In this document: piece after piece, positions 18,296 through 25,898 of the stretch | Numbering within the stretch: position 1 is the stretch's first letter | Layout: each line of letters opens with the position of its first letter | Program-made: the position numbers and the translations under genes | Assembly: GCF_900230225.1 (NCBI RefSeq) | Contig: NZ_OCNH01000001.1 | Location: forward strand, 1,116,001 to 1,180,000 | Reading direction: 5' to 3' | DNA: 64,000 nt | Origin: Spirosoma fluviale | GTDB taxonomy: Bacteria; Bacteroidota; Bacteroidia; Cytophagales; Spirosomataceae | Notes under the pieces: model-generated | Databases searched by the model: none | Told to the model about the DNA's origin: nothing | The model's input: only the letters and a program-made list of their open reading frames with translations

Positions 18296-18420
18296 ACTGG
18301 TGTATAAGTAGTAAATCTCCAACTTTCATGCGGTCGCATTGTTTCAGAATAGCCGAATTCGTACGCTCTTAACGTACTCCGAACGGTTAACCAATAAATG
18401 TACAGCCACCGATGAGCTCG

Positions 18421-19218
18421 TTACTTTACGTACTGATTGAGCGGACAGGCTTTTAGCTGTTTGAGCCCTTCTACCACAGCTGCTGCGTTTAGCTTTGCTC
18501 CGGCGGCATTCGTATGGACATTGTCTTTGACAAAATAGGTGGCCTGCAACAGGGCTGAATCGCCGACAACGTCGTATTTGCGGGCAACAAGTTCGTTGAG
18601 GTCGATGAAGTACGTTTTTAGCTTGCCGTCGGCGTCGGCCTTCGCTACTTCAGATGCCCACTTACCGTAATTATCGGCTCCCCGCATCACTTTACCGTCT
18701 CTCCAGCCATTACGCGGTACCAGCGACAGAACAATGGGGGTAGCGCCACGGGCTTTCGTTTCGGCCACATATTTGCGCAGATACCAGCCGTAACTATGCA
18801 CTACCTCGTGTTTTTTAGTGATCAGGTTGTCAATTTCCGCCGTTTCGTCGCCAATACCTTTTATCGTTCCCCTCGCTCGCAGCGTGTCATTTATGGCACC
18901 CGCATCGTTATGACCGAACTGCATCATCACAAAATCGCCGGGTTTGAGGGCTGTCCGGATTTTCTCCCAACGCCCTTCGGTCAGGAACGTACGGCTGCTC
19001 CGGCCTCCAATGGCGTGATTCTCGATCTTGATACGGGTTGTATCGAAATAAGCGTCGATAAAGTGACCCCAACCCCACATCCCACCTTCGCCTTTATCGG
19101 TTGAGTTTTTTACGGTCGAATCACCAATCAGGTACAACGTTGGGCGCTGGGGAAGGAGGGCCGCAGCCCAGAGGCAAGCGGTAACGAGCAGGAGTGCGGA
19201 TGTATGTACTGGTCTCAT
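18421..19218 (-). CDS. Exported SGNH hydrolase, rhamnogalacturonan acetylesterase-like
   Basis: A 265-residue carbohydrate esterase of the CE12/rhamnogalacturonan acetylesterase type. Block I is IGDSTVKN with Ser34, block II is IGGRSSRTF, block III is FGHND with Asn104, and block V is KDNVHTN with Asp232 and His235. A signal peptide (MRPVHTSALLL to about 24) places it in the periplasm or outside. An in-frame TTG at 19272 would precede the signal, so the ATG at 19218 is chosen. Family members remove acetyl groups from galacturonic acid in rhamnogalacturonan, which makes the backbone available to lyases and hydrolases. A second homologue lies at 31379-32134. The gene stands alone, between the kinase and the RidA pair, and is divergent from the latter. 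Confidence 0.85.
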   Translation of the reverse strand: MRPVHTSALLLVTACLWAAALLPQRPTLYLIGDSTVKNSTDKGEGGMWGWGHFIDAYFDTTRIKIENHAIGGRSSRTFLTEGRWEKIRTALKPGDFVMMQFGHNDAGAINDTLRARGTIKGIGDETAEIDNLITKKHEVVHSYGWYLRKYVAETKARGATPIVLSLVPRNGWRDGKVMRGADNYGKWASEVAKADADGKLKTYFIDLNELVARKYDVVGDSALLQATYFVKDNVHTNAAGAKLNAAAVVEGLKQLKACPLNQYVK

Positions 19219-19325
19219 GAACGTGTGTAAACTGGTGTTAATTTTTTGCGAAGGTCGGTACACAAGCCGCAAAGTCCGTCTTGTGGCTCCTTATTTACTG
19301 TGAATGTTTAATCTAAATAAAAGTC

Positions 19326-19364
19326 AGATTGTTAGTAGACAGATTACAGAAATCATAACAATCT
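19326..19364. promoter_or_regulatory. 9-bp dyad upstream of the RidA gene
   Basis: AGATTGTTA (19326-19334) and TAACAATCT (19356-19364) are perfect reverse complements separated by 21 nt. They lie between two divergent genes, about 95 bp before the RidA ATG. An operator or a weak hairpin is possible; nothing in the sequence decides between them. Confidence 0.3.
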
Positions 19365-19458
19365 ACCCCAACTGTTGGTCGGTTCTGGTAAAATAACCCG
19401 GTATTCGATTAAGTTTGTACGCCTACTTAGTTTGTTGCTCTTATTAATAATTCACTCA

Positions 19459-19938
19459 ATGATGCAAGCTGACATCCCTTCGCCCGAAAAAAACTTTGCT
19501 GATACCGGCCTCACCTTACCCCCGGCACCACAACCACTCGGCGTTTATAAGCCCTATCTGATTGACGGTAAATACCTGTATGTGTCCGGACATGGACCGG
19601 TTCAGGATGATAAAAGCCTGATCATTGGTCGCGTTGGAGACGATCTGGATATTGAACAGGGCAAACTAGCCGCCCGGCAGGTAGGATTGGCTATTTTATC
19701 AACCATTCGCACCAACCTGGGTAGTCTTGACAGGGTGAAGCGCGTCATTAAAGTGTTGGGAATGGTCAATTGCCCGTCCGATTTTGGTCGTCATCCATAC
19801 GTGATCAATGGGTGCAGCGAACTGTTTGCCACCGTTTGGGGCACCGAAAACGGTATCGGCGTTCGGTCGGCGGTGGGCATGGGCTCGCTTCCCGATAACA
19901 TTCCGGTTGAAATAGAAGCCCTGTTCGAACTGGTCTGA
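19459..19938 (+). CDS. RidA-family (YjgF) enamine/imine deaminase-like protein
   Basis: A 159-residue protein of the RidA/YjgF/Rid superfamily, subgroup with the opening SPEKNFADTGLTLPP. It carries the expected arginine (GVRSAVGMGSLP) and glutamate (PVEIEALFE) near the C-terminus that hold the enamine substrate. Known RidA proteins hydrolyse 2-aminoacrylate, a reactive product of PLP-dependent dehydratases. A TTG 28 codons upstream would give a hydrophobic leader, but Rid proteins are cytoplasmic and the ATG at 19459 fits the family start. Its TGA overlaps the ATG of the next gene (TGATG), so the two are translationally coupled. The partner is a PLP enzyme of the D-threonine aldolase/D-serine dehydratase family, which fits a produce-then-detoxify pair. 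Confidence 0.85.
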   Translation: MMQADIPSPEKNFADTGLTLPPAPQPLGVYKPYLIDGKYLYVSGHGPVQDDKSLIIGRVGDDLDIEQGKLAARQVGLAILSTIRTNLGSLDRVKRVIKVLGMVNCPSDFGRHPYVINGCSELFATVWGTENGIGVRSAVGMGSLPDNIPVEIEALFELV

Positions 19939-21053
19939 TGGAGCAAACGCCCTGGTATTCGATTGCCGACATTGCCCAACTCGATACACCCGCGTTGGTG
20001 GTTTATCCGGAACGGGTAAAACAGAATATTGCCCTCCTGGTCCGATCGATTGACAGCGTCAAGCGGTTGCGCCCGCATGTCAAAACGAGTAAGTCGCGGG
20101 AGGCTTCGCAATTGCTGATGGAGGCCGGTATTCGCAAGTTTAAGTGTGCCACCATTGCCGAGGCCGAAATGCTGGCGTCCATTGGTGCGCCCGATGTGCT
20201 GCTGGCCTACCAGCCTAACGGAGCCAAAATGCACCGGCTGCTAAGCCTCATAAAAGCGTATCCCGAAACGACATTTTCCTGTCTGGTCGATAACCTCGGC
20301 ACCGCCCGTCAACTTTCTGAACTGGCAGTAGCAGCCGGGGCGGTCGTGCCCGTTTACGTGGATTTGAACGTTGGTATGAACCGCACGGGTATGGCACCCG
20401 GTGAGGCCGTGTTGACCCTTTACACAGAATTGTCGGCGTTGCCCGGTATCCAGCCAATGGGGCTGCACGCTTATGACGGGCATCTGCGCGACCCGGATAT
20501 GGCCGTTCGGGCGGCCCAGTGCGATGCGGCCTTCTGGCCCGTCAAATTACTAAGCGATACCATTTCGGCTCGTGGACTGGGTAAGCCCATTTTAGTTGTA
20601 GGAGGGAGCCCAACGTTTCCGATCCACGCCAAACGGCCCGACGTTGAGTGCAGCCCCGGCACGTTTATCTATTGGGACAAAGGGTATCAGTCTACCCTGG
20701 CTGAGCAGCCGTTTTTACCGGCGGGGTTAGTCGTAACGCGCGTTATTTCGCTGCCCGATGCCACGAAAGTTTGCCTGGATGTGGGGCATAAATCAATTGC
20801 TGCCGAGGGCGAGCTAAGCCAGCGGATCACGTTCCTGAATGCCCCCGAGCTAAAAGCCATCGGGCAGAGTGAGGAGCATCTGGTTGTCGAAGCGGGTGAG
20901 GGGCATTCCTACAAAGTTGGGGATGTGCTTTATGGCCTGCCCAATCATATTTGCCCAACGGTGGCCCTGTACGAACGGGCCTATACGATTGAAAACGGCA
21001 CTCTTTCGGGCGAGTGGCGTACCGTCTCGCGTGACCGGATAATGTCTATTTAG
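19938..21053 (+). CDS. D-threonine aldolase/D-serine dehydratase family PLP enzyme
   Basis: A 371-residue alanine-racemase-fold enzyme. Lys49 in PHVKTSK is the PLP lysine near the N-terminus, DLNVGMNRTG and GLHAYDGH are barrel signatures, and LVVGGSPTF binds phosphate. Near the C-terminus PNHICPT supplies His337 and Cys339, the metal ligands known in D-serine dehydratase and D-threonine aldolase. It therefore either splits D-beta-hydroxy amino acids to glycine and an aldehyde, or dehydrates D-serine/D-threonine. The overlapping RidA gene favours a dehydratase-like reaction because that makes 2-aminoacrylate; this part is inference. The start overlaps the RidA stop and is fixed by it. The gene ends before a strong hairpin shared with the convergent methyltransferase. 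Confidence 0.82.
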   Translation: MEQTPWYSIADIAQLDTPALVVYPERVKQNIALLVRSIDSVKRLRPHVKTSKSREASQLLMEAGIRKFKCATIAEAEMLASIGAPDVLLAYQPNGAKMHRLLSLIKAYPETTFSCLVDNLGTARQLSELAVAAGAVVPVYVDLNVGMNRTGMAPGEAVLTLYTELSALPGIQPMGLHAYDGHLRDPDMAVRAAQCDAAFWPVKLLSDTISARGLGKPILVVGGSPTFPIHAKRPDVECSPGTFIYWDKGYQSTLAEQPFLPAGLVVTRVISLPDATKVCLDVGHKSIAAEGELSQRITFLNAPELKAIGQSEEHLVVEAGEGHSYKVGDVLYGLPNHICPTVALYERAYTIENGTLSGEWRTVSRDRIMSI

Positions 21054-21099
21054 TGTTTCGGTGTGGTGTCGGTTTTGAGAAACCGACACCATACCGAAA
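21054..21099. terminator. Bidirectional hairpin terminator, 21-bp arms
   Basis: Arms 21054-21074 and 21079-21099 pair with one G-U wobble around a TGAG loop. The core is GGTTTTGAGAAACC. The hairpin lies between two convergent stops (21053 and 21101), so it can serve both genes. The same GGTTTTGAGAAACC core appears in an inner stem of the structure at 25703-25827. Confidence 0.7.
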
Positions 21100-21100
21100 C

Positions 21101-21910
21101 TTACAAGGGTTGCTGACTTTCAACGGCCAGTAAATACACGGTCATCGACTGGCCGACGGTGGCAATCCAGTTATCATAATTCCGAATAGCTTCCAGCCGC
21201 TGGTTTTCCGTGATGTAGCCATCCTGCACCAGCTGGGGACCACGCAGTTCGGCCACTTCGGCCCACAACCGGCTGGCTATGCTGAAATCCGGGTCGTTCC
21301 TCCGGGTTATCTCAAACTGCTCTTCGACCTGCACGGCATCAAAGCCAACGAAGTGCATCAGTGTTTTCAGGTTGTCGGCAATGGCGTTATCGAATCCGGC
21401 ATCCTGCCGCCAGTTGAGAAAAGCGTCATAAAATAGTTTCATCGCTCCGGGCGGTTCGGGCGTCCAGGAAATTTTCTCATGATTGAAGTCCAGAATGGCT
21501 AAATGTCCGCCGGGCTTCACGAAACGCTTCATGTTACGTAGCGCGAGTTCGGGTTCAGCCAACCATTGAAGAGTTCGGGCGCAGGTAACCAGATCGAATC
21601 GTTCGGGCGTGTCAAACGCATACACATCGGCCTGCTGGAAGTCAAGACCGGGTGTGTCTCCAGCCTGTTGTTTCGCCAGTTCAATAAGATTTTGGTTCGG
21701 GTCAATACCCAGTACACTTCCGGTAGGCCCAATTTTTTCGGCAATGCTGCGGGTAATAGCCCCCGTGCCACAGCCTACATCGAGAACCGATAGGCCCGGT
21801 TTTAAATACTTTAGCAGATTACGATTTGCGTTTTCGACGGTTCGCCGTTCCAAAACAGGGTTATGACCGGCTGGCATCGTTGCCCGACCAGTACCGGATT
21901 GATCAGTCAT
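21101..21910 (-). CDS. Class I SAM-dependent methyltransferase
   Basis: A 269-residue methyltransferase of the UbiE/Methyltransf_11 type. Motif I is VLDVGCGTG, followed by an acidic end of strand 2 (LGIDPNQN), a DFQQADV motif and the LVTCARTLQWL post-motif. The substrate is not predictable. A longer frame reaches a TTG at 22039, but its first 43 codons run through the long inverted repeat at 21933-22040 and are cysteine-rich nonsense, so the ATG at 21910 is taken as the start. It follows galM across that repeat on the same strand, yet its function does not fit arabinose use. It is convergent with the D-threonine aldolase family gene. Confidence 0.85.
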   Translation of the reverse strand: MTDQSGTGRATMPAGHNPVLERRTVENANRNLLKYLKPGLSVLDVGCGTGAITRSIAEKIGPTGSVLGIDPNQNLIELAKQQAGDTPGLDFQQADVYAFDTPERFDLVTCARTLQWLAEPELALRNMKRFVKPGGHLAILDFNHEKISWTPEPPGAMKLFYDAFLNWRQDAGFDNAIADNLKTLMHFVGFDAVQVEEQFEITRRNDPDFSIASRLWAEVAELRGPQLVQDGYITENQRLEAIRNYDNWIATVGQSMTVYLLAVESQQPL

Positions 21911-21932
21911 GTGTGTTATAAAAAAAGGATTT

Positions 21933-22040
21933 ATTGAACACAGAGACGGTCTGCCGTTGCGGCACAAAGTACACAGAGGTTTCGTGGCTGATTCCTCTGT
22001 GTACTTTGTGCCGCAACGGCGGACCGTCTCTGTGTTCAAT
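21933..22040 (-). repeat. 47-bp inverted repeat between galM and the methyltransferase
   Basis: Arms 21933-21979 and 21994-22040 match over 47 nt with a single wobble position; the loop is 14 nt. The outer part starts ATTGAACACAGAGACGG and the inner part includes CACAAAGTACACAGAGG, which links it to the CACAGAG family at 12512 and 23251. It lies 9 nt past the galM stop and can terminate that operon. Confidence 0.75.
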
Positions 22041-22049
22041 CCGTAACGT

Positions 22050-23213
22050 TTATTTCTTCGTCGAGAACTGGTAGATGGTCGTCGTTTTATACGTTTCGCC
22101 GGGTTTCAACACTGTGGTTGGGAAAGCCGGATGGTTCGGGGAATCGGGATAATGTTCGGTTTCCAGGCAGAGGGCGTATCGTTTTTTATAGGCAAACCCT
22201 TCCCGCCCAACGACGGAGCCATCCAGGAAATTACCAGTATAAAACTGTATGGCAGGCTCTGTAGTCCGAACTTCCATAACCCGGCCCGATGTAGGCTCGT
22301 AAACAGTGGCGGCCAGTTTCAGTGAGTCGCCGGAACCGTTCAGCACCCAGCCGTGGTCGTATCCACCGCCGTATTTAATCTGGGTATCCGTCGAATCATT
22401 AATGCGTGACCCGACAACCGATGGCTTGAGGAAATCGAATGCAGTACCCGCTACAGGCTTCAATTCGCCGGTCGGAATCAGGGTTTGATCAACGGCAATG
22501 AGTTTATCCGCATTGAGCGTTACCACGTGGTCCAGAATGTCGCGCTTGGCACCGCCCGTCAGGTTGAAATACGTGTGGTTGGTCAGATTGACCACCGTTG
22601 GCTTATCGGTTGTGGCTTTGTAGTCAATCTTGAGGGCGTTATCCTTTTGCAAGGTGTACGTCACTTCTACGGATAGGTTTCCGGGATAGCCTTCTTCACC
22701 GTCTTTGGCTGTGTATGCCAGCTTAAGCGCGGGTTCATCGCCGTCTACCGGGGTTGCTGTCCAGAGCACCTTGTCGAAACCAACCTTACCGCCGTGCAGG
22801 TGGTTGCCCATGTTGTTGATGAACAGGTCGTAGGTTTTGCCATCGAGGGTGAACTTACCTTTGGCAATCCGGTTGCCGTATCGCCCAATCAACGCACCAA
22901 AATAGGGGTTGTTCTTAACGTAACTCGACAGCGAGTCCTGCCCCAGCGTAACGTCTTCGAATTTACCGTCTTTGTCGGGTACCTGGAGGCCCACGATAAT
23001 GCCGCCGTAGTTGGTAATCTGGGCCGTCATACCGGCCGCATTACGCAGCGTATACAGATCAGCTGTTTGACCATCGGGAAGTTGTCCGTAGGCCGTTTTG
23101 TCGATACCCGCCTTTTTGTCGTCGGATTCGTTTTCTTTTTTCGATGAACAGGAGGTCATAGTTAAGCAACTTGTTAACAGAGCCAGCGATAAGAGTTGGG
23201 GCAAAAACTTCAT
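22050..23213 (-). CDS. galM: Aldose 1-epimerase (galactose mutarotase), lipoprotein form
   Basis: A 387-residue mutarotase that interconverts alpha and beta anomers of aldoses. The enzyme body starts near residue 40; visible marks are GNRIAKGKFTLDG, LHGG with an active-site histidine, LTNHTYFNL, GYDHGWVL and the C-terminal LCLETEHYPDSPNHP with the catalytic glutamate. The N-terminus carries a lipoprotein signal with candidate lipid cysteines at 16 (LLTSC) and 22 (TMTSC), so this copy acts outside the cytoplasm, where sugars are released as one anomer. It is the last gene of the arabinose operon, 145 bp after araD. The gap holds a lone repeat arm. The sugar is probably L-arabinose or galactose released from pectin side chains; this is inferred from the neighbours. 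Confidence 0.88.
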   Translation of the reverse strand: MKFLPQLLSLALLTSCLTMTSCSSKKENESDDKKAGIDKTAYGQLPDGQTADLYTLRNAAGMTAQITNYGGIIVGLQVPDKDGKFEDVTLGQDSLSSYVKNNPYFGALIGRYGNRIAKGKFTLDGKTYDLFINNMGNHLHGGKVGFDKVLWTATPVDGDEPALKLAYTAKDGEEGYPGNLSVEVTYTLQKDNALKIDYKATTDKPTVVNLTNHTYFNLTGGAKRDILDHVVTLNADKLIAVDQTLIPTGELKPVAGTAFDFLKPSVVGSRINDSTDTQIKYGGGYDHGWVLNGSGDSLKLAATVYEPTSGRVMEVRTTEPAIQFYTGNFLDGSVVGREGFAYKKRYALCLETEHYPDSPNHPAFPTTVLKPGETYKTTTIYQFSTKK

Positions 23214-23250
23214 GAACTATTGAGAATTAAGGGGTTTGGTCATGTTATGT

Positions 23251-23290
23251 CACAGAGATTCACAGAGAAAAAAGAGATACACAAAGATTT
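23251..23290 (-). repeat. Unpaired arm of the CACAGAG repeat family
   Basis: The stretch CACAGAGATTCACAGAG and its continuation (GAGATACACAAAG) resemble one arm of the hairpin at 12512-12596, but no matching second arm follows. It looks like a decayed or half copy in the araD-galM gap. Confidence 0.45.
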
Positions 23291-23358
23291 GTTTGTATCG
23301 CATTAATGTGAACTCAATTTGTAAAGAATGACGGGGCATACTCATACCCTTGGCAGGG

Positions 23359-24057
23359 CTAACAACCCTGTCCGTAGTAGGCGTTTTTGCCGTGTTTACG
23401 CTCGTAGTGTTTCAGTCTGAGCGTGTCTTTGATGCGGGGAGTATTCGGGTTTATTTGAAGCGTGAGATACGCCATGCGGGCGAGTTCTTCCAGCACAGCG
23501 GAGTTATAAACGGCTTTTTCGGCCGATTTTCCCCAGGTAAACGGCCCGTGATTTTGCAGGAGAACCATTTCCATTTCGGTATTAACCAGCCCCTTTTCGG
23601 CGAAGCAGTTGAAGATCTGGTGACCCGTTTCGTGCTCGTAATCCCCCTGAATCATCTCGTCGGTTAAGGCCGGGGCACAGGGTATATCCTGATGGGTGTG
23701 ATCCGCGTGCGTGGTCCCGAAGATCGGGATGTCCATACCCGCCTGCGCCCAGGCCACAGCGTGGGTGCTGTGCGTGTGCGCGATACCACCGATGGTATCC
23801 CAGGTTTTGTACAGCAGCGCATGGGTTTTTGTATCTGACGAGGGCCGCAGCTGACCATCTACGACACGACCATCATAATCACAAATCACGATGTCGTCGG
23901 CCGTCAGTGTGTCGTAAGGAACCCCGCTGGGTTTTATGGCAAACACGGCCCGCTCCCGGTCAACCGCGCTGACGTTTCCGAATGTAAACAGCACCAGCCC
24001 CAGTTTGGGAAGCTGCATGTTGGCCTCGTAACATTCTTCTTTGAGGGTCTTGTACAT
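23359..24057 (-). CDS. araD: L-ribulose-5-phosphate 4-epimerase
   Basis: A 232-residue class II aldolase-fold epimerase that converts L-ribulose 5-phosphate to D-xylulose 5-phosphate, the third step of arabinose use. Zinc ligands His94 and His96 (IAHTHSTH) and His170 (LLQNHGPF) align almost one to one with the known E. coli sites, as do GNVSAVD and RPSSDTKTH. The ATG at 24114 would add 19 residues encoded by the repeat-rich leader, and family members start with MYKTLKEE-like sequence, so 24057 is the start. It follows GH51 across a hairpin at 24066-24138 and precedes galM. Cytoplasmic. Confidence 0.93.
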   Translation of the reverse strand: MYKTLKEECYEANMQLPKLGLVLFTFGNVSAVDRERAVFAIKPSGVPYDTLTADDIVICDYDGRVVDGQLRPSSDTKTHALLYKTWDTIGGIAHTHSTHAVAWAQAGMDIPIFGTTHADHTHQDIPCAPALTDEMIQGDYEHETGHQIFNCFAEKGLVNTEMEMVLLQNHGPFTWGKSAEKAVYNSAVLEELARMAYLTLQINPNTPRIKDTLRLKHYERKHGKNAYYGQGC

Positions 24058-24065
24058 GATTAATG

Positions 24066-24138
24066 TTGAATGAGTGAATGAGAGAATGAATGAATAAGTA
24101 ATGAAGCTATTCACTCATTCGATCATTCACTCATTCAA
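24066..24138 (-). repeat. Hairpin of GAATGA repeats between GH51 and araD
   Basis: Outer arms 24066-24081 and 24123-24138 are perfect 16-nt complements (TTGAATGAGTGAATGA). The inner part is made of further imperfect GAATGA/TCATTC units that can pair in several registers. The araD start lies 8 nt past its end on the minus strand, so the stem could affect araD translation. Confidence 0.6.
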
Positions 24139-24146
24139 AATTGAAA

Positions 24147-25688
24147 TTACAGTTCCAGCACCACCACCGAAACCGGCGGCAGGGTTACAGTCAGCTTGTC
24201 GCTGTTGAGTTTGGCTCCGTTGAAGGCGACCGGCTTTATTTTAGTTAAATTCTCAAATGTGTTGTGGTCACGCACATTGGCCGAGGTCAGGATGCGGCCC
24301 GTTAGTCCGGACGACTTGATTCCGTTCAGATCGACCGTAATTTCCTGCGGCTTCGTTGGGTCTATGTTGACGAGCGAGACGTGTACCTTTCCGGCTTTGT
24401 CGCGGGAGGCCGACACCGACACGGCAGGGAGTTTGTCTTTCCCAAACGTGAAATCGTCGGACTTTATGCTTACCGGCAGCAGGGTAGCGTCCTGGTGTAC
24501 GTTGTACATTTCCAGCACGTGATACGTGGGCGTCAGCAGAATTTTGTCGCCTTTGGTCAGGATCACCGCTTGCAGTACGTTGATGGCCTGCGCCAGATTG
24601 GCCATGCGTACGCGTTCGGCATGTTTGTGGAAGATGTTAAGCGTAGCTCCGGCCAGTACGCCATCGCGCATGGTGTTTTGCTGATACAGGAACCCAGGAT
24701 TGGTGCCCGGCTCTACGTTGTACCAGCCGCCCCATTCGTCAACGATGAGCGCAATTTTTTTCTCCGGGTCGTACTTGTCCATCACGGCCGAATGTTTCTC
24801 GATCAGCTCGTCCATCAACAGGGCCTGCTTCATGATTTTGAAGTATTCCTCATCCGTAAACTGCGTCGCTGAGCTTTTCTTTCCTTCGCCCCACGACAAT
24901 ACCGAGTAATGGTGCATCGCCAGTCCTTCCATCATCGTGGACGGGATGTTTTTCATGAGCGTTTCGGTCCAGGTGTAGTCGTCGTCACTGGCACCTGATG
25001 CAATCCGGAAAATCTTGCCGTCGCCCACCTTATTGTTCATAAAGGTGCTGTACTGCCGGTAGAGGTTGGCGTAGTAATCGGGCTTCATGTTGCCGCCACA
25101 GCCCCAGGCTTCGTTAGCTACACCCCAATATTTCACATTCCAGGGGGCCTGACGACCATTCTGCTGGCGTAAGTTAGCCATCGGACTGTTCTTCTCGAAG
25201 TTGACATACTGTACCCAGTCCGACAATTCCTGCACCGTACCACTGCCTACGTTCCCGGCCAGATAAGGCTCGGTGCCCAGCAGTTCGCACATATTCAGGA
25301 AGTCGTGCGTACCAAAGCTGTTATCTTCCGTAACGCCACCCCACCAGGTATTCACGATTTTGGGGCGTTTGGCTTTCGGGCCAATGCCGTCCTTCCAGTG
25401 GTAGGTATCCGCAAAGCAGCCACCCGGCCAGCGCAGATTCGGGATCTTCATCTTCTTCAGCGCGTTGACAACGTCCAGTCGAACCCCGTTTTTGTTGGGG
25501 ATTTTGGTGTTGCTTTCGCCAACATAAAAGCCGTCGTAGATACTTCGGCCCAGGTGTTCGGCGAAGTGGCCATAAATATGTTTGCTAATGACCGTTTTGC
25601 CGTCTCCGGCGTTAATAGTCACTTTATTCTGCGCCGATGCCAGGAAGGTCAGGCAGGCAAAGGAAAGAGTTAGGATTTGTTTCTTCAT
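24147..25688 (-). CDS. Exported alpha-L-arabinofuranosidase, GH51
   Basis: A 513-residue GH51 enzyme that removes alpha-L-arabinofuranosyl units from arabinan or arabinoxylan. The acid/base is Glu193 (VANEAWGCGG) and the nucleophile is Glu318 (LIVDEWGGWY). The LRWPGGCFADTYHW and MHHYSV segments are also family-typical, and the C-terminal 130 residues form the expected beta-sandwich. The signal peptide (MKKQILTLSF to SAQ20) sends it to the periplasm, whereas many bacterial GH51 enzymes are cytoplasmic. It lies inside the araB-araA-araD operon, so the product feeds AraA directly after uptake. No arabinose transporter is encoded between these genes. Confidence 0.93.
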   Translation of the reverse strand: MKKQILTLSFACLTFLASAQNKVTINAGDGKTVISKHIYGHFAEHLGRSIYDGFYVGESNTKIPNKNGVRLDVVNALKKMKIPNLRWPGGCFADTYHWKDGIGPKAKRPKIVNTWWGGVTEDNSFGTHDFLNMCELLGTEPYLAGNVGSGTVQELSDWVQYVNFEKNSPMANLRQQNGRQAPWNVKYWGVANEAWGCGGNMKPDYYANLYRQYSTFMNNKVGDGKIFRIASGASDDDYTWTETLMKNIPSTMMEGLAMHHYSVLSWGEGKKSSATQFTDEEYFKIMKQALLMDELIEKHSAVMDKYDPEKKIALIVDEWGGWYNVEPGTNPGFLYQQNTMRDGVLAGATLNIFHKHAERVRMANLAQAINVLQAVILTKGDKILLTPTYHVLEMYNVHQDATLLPVSIKSDDFTFGKDKLPAVSVSASRDKAGKVHVSLVNIDPTKPQEITVDLNGIKSSGLTGRILTSANVRDHNTFENLTKIKPVAFNGAKLNSDKLTVTLPPVSVVVLEL

Positions 25689-25702
25689 AGGACATTTTTT
25701 AG

Positions 25703-25827
25703 TTTTCGTGGTGTCAGTTTCTTAAAACTGACCCGATAGGTTCTTAAAACCTATCGGATATTCTGGTAATTGAACGAGGTTTTGAGAAACCTCACTTGTC
25801 AGTTTTAAGAAACTGACATCACGAAAA
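25703..25827 (-). repeat. Nested three-stem repeat between araA and GH51
   Basis: An outer stem pairs 25703-25732 with 25798-25827 (30 nt, one wobble or mismatch). Inside it lie two separate stem-loops: CGATAGGTT...AACCTATCG at 25734-25756 and GAGGTTTTGAGAAACCTC at 25775-25792. The folded RNA would be a multi-branched structure. The outer arms themselves contain CAGTTTCTTAAAACTG, an internal palindrome. Confidence 0.75.
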
Positions 25828-25898
25828 TGAGGATAGTAAAGAGTGCAAGAGCGAAAAGGGATGAACGCCTAAAGGGAGTAAAATCGCTCTTTCGCTCT

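Noticed and set aside
21911..22039. N-terminal extension of the methyltransferase by 43 residues.
   Set aside because: It begins at TTG and is encoded by the 47-bp inverted repeat; the normal methyltransferase start is at 21910.
24066..24138. A CRISPR-like or tandem array in the GAATGA repeats.
   Set aside because: Units are 4-8 nt, have no spacers and form one inverted repeat.
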